Origin: Acetatifactor sp.
GTDB lineage: Bacteria > Bacillota > Clostridia > Lachnospirales > Lachnospiraceae
Assembly: GCA_024403365.1 (NCBI GenBank)
Contig: JAKSRX010000011.1
Span: 1-35,601, forward strand
DNA: 35,601 nt
Direction: 5' to 3'
Shown here: in pieces, positions 33,652 to 35,601 of the stretch
Layout: every line of letters begins with the position of its first letter
Position numbering within the stretch: the stretch's first letter is position 1
Made by a program: the position numbers and the translations under genes
The notes under the pieces: model-generated
Told to the model about the DNA's origin: nothing
The model's input: only the letters and a program-made list of their open reading frames with translations
Database searches by the model: none

Positions 33652-33876
33652 ATGAACGGCGAAGAGAAGATTGCTTGGGCGACGGAGCAATTGCAGGCAA
33701 AATACAGAGAACTTGGACGACTGCCGAAAAAAGATGATTTCGACGATGTCACAAGATCTCGTATCAAAGCTTTTCTGGGCCCTTGGCCGCGAGCTTTGGA
33801 AAAAGCAGGCTTAAAAGAGATCCACAAGCCTGATTCCGTACCGACTTTTACGAAGAGTAAGGTCCGTACCGAGTAA
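33652..33876 (+). CDS. 74-residue protein with a homing-endonuclease-associated (HNH) repeat
   Basis: The frame starts at 33652 after GGAGGG (33641-33646). A single repeat of about 40 residues is visible: AKYRELGRLPKKDDF, then RIKAFLGPWPRALEKAGL. The pattern (aromatic, GR-P, a middle helix, G-W-AL--AG) is that of the HNH_repeat family (PF18780 type), small helical DNA-binding modules found beside homing endonucleases and also alone. No nuclease domain is present. It sits directly after the riboswitch terminator and 22 bases before the secreted-protein gene, so it is probably B12-regulated too. Function unknown; a DNA-binding regulator is possible. Confidence 0.75.
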   Translation: MNGEEKIAWATEQLQAKYRELGRLPKKDDFDDVTRSRIKAFLGPWPRALEKAGLKEIHKPDSVPTFTKSKVRTE

Positions 33877-33898
33877 CAAGAAAAAGAGAGGAACGAAC

Positions 33899-35601
33899 AT
33901 GAAATTCAGAAAAACAAGATTTTTGGCGTTGCTCCTGTCAATGATGATGCTCTTTACTTCTATCCCTGCCGTAGCGCAGGGGGCATCCGATGCATTCAGA
34001 GTTATTGTGTCTTTCGAAGGACTGACACTGGGACAGGGATTGTATTTTGAGCCTAAGGCATACAGTTTACAGGAGATCAATGATCTGATCGCGCAGGAGG
34101 GATATGGTCCCTATGCACAGGAGGAATTGACAGCAGGTATGGCTACCCTTGCATTCCTGATCGATCACAATGTAGATTACAATATGTCCGGTAGTTGGGA
34201 CAGCGATGCTTATCTTTCCGCTATCAAAGGTATCGATAAGGGAACCATCGATATTCCTGAGATCATCGGAGAGAACGGTGGACCTTCCAATGATGATAAT
34301 GATGGTAACGATGATGATTATCTGGGAGAGTTTGACTATAGTATGATGTCCGGATGGATGATCACAGTCAATGATCTTATGACCCCTGTAGGCTGCAGCC
34401 AGTTTGGCCTTGAAGATTATATCGGTACCGATGGTTATGGAGCCTATGACAATACTTATGTGATCAGATGGCAGTATACTCTATACGGCTATGGTGCAGA
34501 TCTGGGTTATGATCTGGGCTGGGGCATGCCTCCTTATTTCGAGGCTGCAGAGAAGTCTCAGCTCTATATTGATTATGTGGAGTGCACCGATGCGCAGAAG
34601 AAGGCTGCCGTTATGAAGACCATGGAGAAACTGACAGCCACCGAAGAAGAATTTGCTGCTGCCAGCAAGACACTGAAGGGCAGCGAAGCACCTAAGCAGA
34701 ATGTTGATTACGAGACTGCTATGAACGAGACTATGGCACAGCTAAAGGTAAATGTTCCCGCCCCTGCTTTCGGAACCAATGCAGGTGAATGGACTGTGCT
34801 TACCCTGGCAAGAGGCGGATATCTTCCTTTGGATGATCCTTATTTTGAAGGATATTATCAGAGAGTCGTACAGACCGTGAAGGATACAACTGCTACCGTT
34901 AATCTTGGAAACAAGCTCCATAAGTCCAAATCTACCGAGAACTCCAGATTGATCCTGGCCCTTTCCGCTATCGGTAAGGATGCCAGAGATGTAGACGGAA
35001 TTGATCTGGTAGAGCCTTTGGAGGACCTTACCTGGGTCAAGAAACAGGGCATCAACGGACCTATCTTTACGCTGCTTGCATTGGACAGCAGAAATTATGA
35101 GACAGAAGATCCTACCGTAAGACAGCAGTGTATCGATTATATTCTGGGTAAGCAGCTGGCCGGAGGCGGTTGGGCACTCAGCGGAGCTAACGCAGATCCC
35201 GATATCACTTCCATGGCTCTGCAGGCACTTGCTAAATACAGTACCGATGAAGCGGTCTGCGAGGCGGCAATCGCTGCTTTTGAGGCACTTTCCGCGATGC
35301 AGAAAGACGACGGCGGTTTTGCTTCCTGGGGTTCTGTAAACTCTGAAAGTATCTCACAGGTGATCGTAGCCTGCACATCATGGTATATCGATCCCGGCCT
35401 GGATTCCGAGTTCGTGAAGGATCGTTCCGCAGTGGATGCGCTTCTCGACTTCTATGTAGAGGACAGCAAGGGATTTGCGCATGTATTGGAAAGCGGCGCC
35501 GGCTATACAGGCGGTGTTGTAAATGGTATGGCTACCGCTCAGGCTCGTTATGCTCTGGTAGCATATAACAGAATGTTGAACGGTCAGACCGCCCCGTATG
35601 A
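33899..35601 (+). CDS. Secreted transcobalamin-like protein (DUF4430 plus alpha/alpha toroid), cut by window edge
   Basis: The first 567 residues are visible; the frame is open at the edge. A signal peptide (MKFRKTRFLALLLSMMM, likely cut after AQG/A near residue 29) is followed by a DUF4430/transcobalamin C-terminal-like beta domain (about residues 30-215: FRVIVSFEGLTLGQG, SGWMITVNDL, RWQYTLYGYG) with an acidic NDDNDGNDDD insert. From about residue 280, helical repeats with GGW and GGF motifs (LAGGGWALSG, QKDDGGFASWG) indicate an alpha/alpha toroid of the intrinsic-factor/terpenoid-cyclase fold. These two fold types bind cobalamin together in animal proteins. Control by a cobalamin riboswitch supports extracellular corrinoid capture; this is inferred. 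The start follows GAGAGGAACGAAC. Confidence 0.85.
   Translation, partial: MKFRKTRFLALLLSMMMLFTSIPAVAQGASDAFRVIVSFEGLTLGQGLYFEPKAYSLQEINDLIAQEGYGPYAQEELTAGMATLAFLIDHNVDYNMSGSWDSDAYLSAIKGIDKGTIDIPEIIGENGGPSNDDNDGNDDDYLGEFDYSMMSGWMITVNDLMTPVGCSQFGLEDYIGTDGYGAYDNTYVIRWQYTLYGYGADLGYDLGWGMPPYFEAAEKSQLYIDYVECTDAQKKAAVMKTMEKLTATEEEFAAASKTLKGSEAPKQNVDYETAMNETMAQLKVNVPAPAFGTNAGEWTVLTLARGGYLPLDDPYFEGYYQRVVQTVKDTTATVNLGNKLHKSKSTENSRLILALSAIGKDARDVDGIDLVEPLEDLTWVKKQGINGPIFTLLALDSRNYETEDPTVRQQCIDYILGKQLAGGGWALSGANADPDITSMALQALAKYSTDEAVCEAAIAAFEALSAMQKDDGGFASWGSVNSESISQVIVACTSWYIDPGLDSEFVKDRSAVDALLDFYVEDSKGFAHVLESGAGYTGGVVNGMATAQARYALVAYNRMLNGQTAPY

Noticed and set aside
33467-33655. Plus-strand 62-codon frame in the riboswitch expression platform
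   Set aside because: It runs through the intrinsic terminator, has no ribosome site and overlaps conserved RNA structure.

Overview
This window looks like chromosome from an anaerobic, low-to-moderate GC Firmicute, most likely a Lachnospiraceae-type Clostridia. The signs are the order DUF512 protein–der–plsY–gpsA, spoIVA (spore coat morphogenesis), a tyrosine T-box, an oxygen-sensitive class III ribonucleotide reductase (nrdD–nrdG), strong GGAGG ribosome binding sites, and Lachnospiraceae-style secreted proteins. Nothing looks like a phage, transposon, CRISPR array, tRNA or rRNA. Assignments come from reading sequence motifs; no database search was run.

Layout. (1) 1–536, minus: 5' part of a PRPP synthetase, cut by the left edge. 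(2) 673–5057: DUF512 PDZ/Fe-S protein, der, plsY, gpsA, a tight housekeeping operon. (3) 5110–11849: a large membrane protein, then a probable operon of MoxR ATPase, CoxE-like VWA protein, multidomain secreted CAP protein and a stand-alone PqqD-like protein. (4) 11858–13475: promoter, tyrosine T-box, tyrS and its terminator. (5) 13509–18162: two half-ABC exporters forming a heterodimer with one degenerate ATP site, then an old-yellow-enzyme flavoprotein. (6) 18178–19740: spoIVA behind a hairpin that contains its ribosome binding site. (7) 19746–21125, minus: DUF2142-like membrane protein. (8) 21194–25493: purine nucleoside phosphorylase, cytidine deaminase, amidohydrolase and a membrane-anchored MutS-like ATPase. 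(9) 25499–26752: 58-residue membrane peptide overlapping a WYL regulator. (10) 26768–30258: nrdD (frame broken near 28750), nrdG, dut, with two NrdR-box-like sites upstream. (11) 30289–33204: DegV protein, paired half-size chromate-family transporters, surE. (12) 33193–35601: a cobalamin riboswitch and terminator, a 74-residue protein with a homing-endonuclease-associated (HNH) repeat, and the first 567 residues of a secreted transcobalamin-like protein, cut by the right edge.

How they work together. Several blocks serve nucleotide supply: PRPP synthesis, nucleoside salvage and deamination, anaerobic dNTP synthesis, dUTP removal and SurE nucleotidase. PlsY and GpsA supply the start of phospholipid synthesis. 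The most interesting block is the right end. A B12-sensing RNA appears to control a secreted protein that combines the two fold types found in animal intrinsic factor/transcobalamin (a beta domain of the DUF4430 type and an alpha/alpha toroid), with an unexplained DNA-binding-type small protein between them. This suggests an extracellular corrinoid-capture system. The binding function is inferred, not shown.
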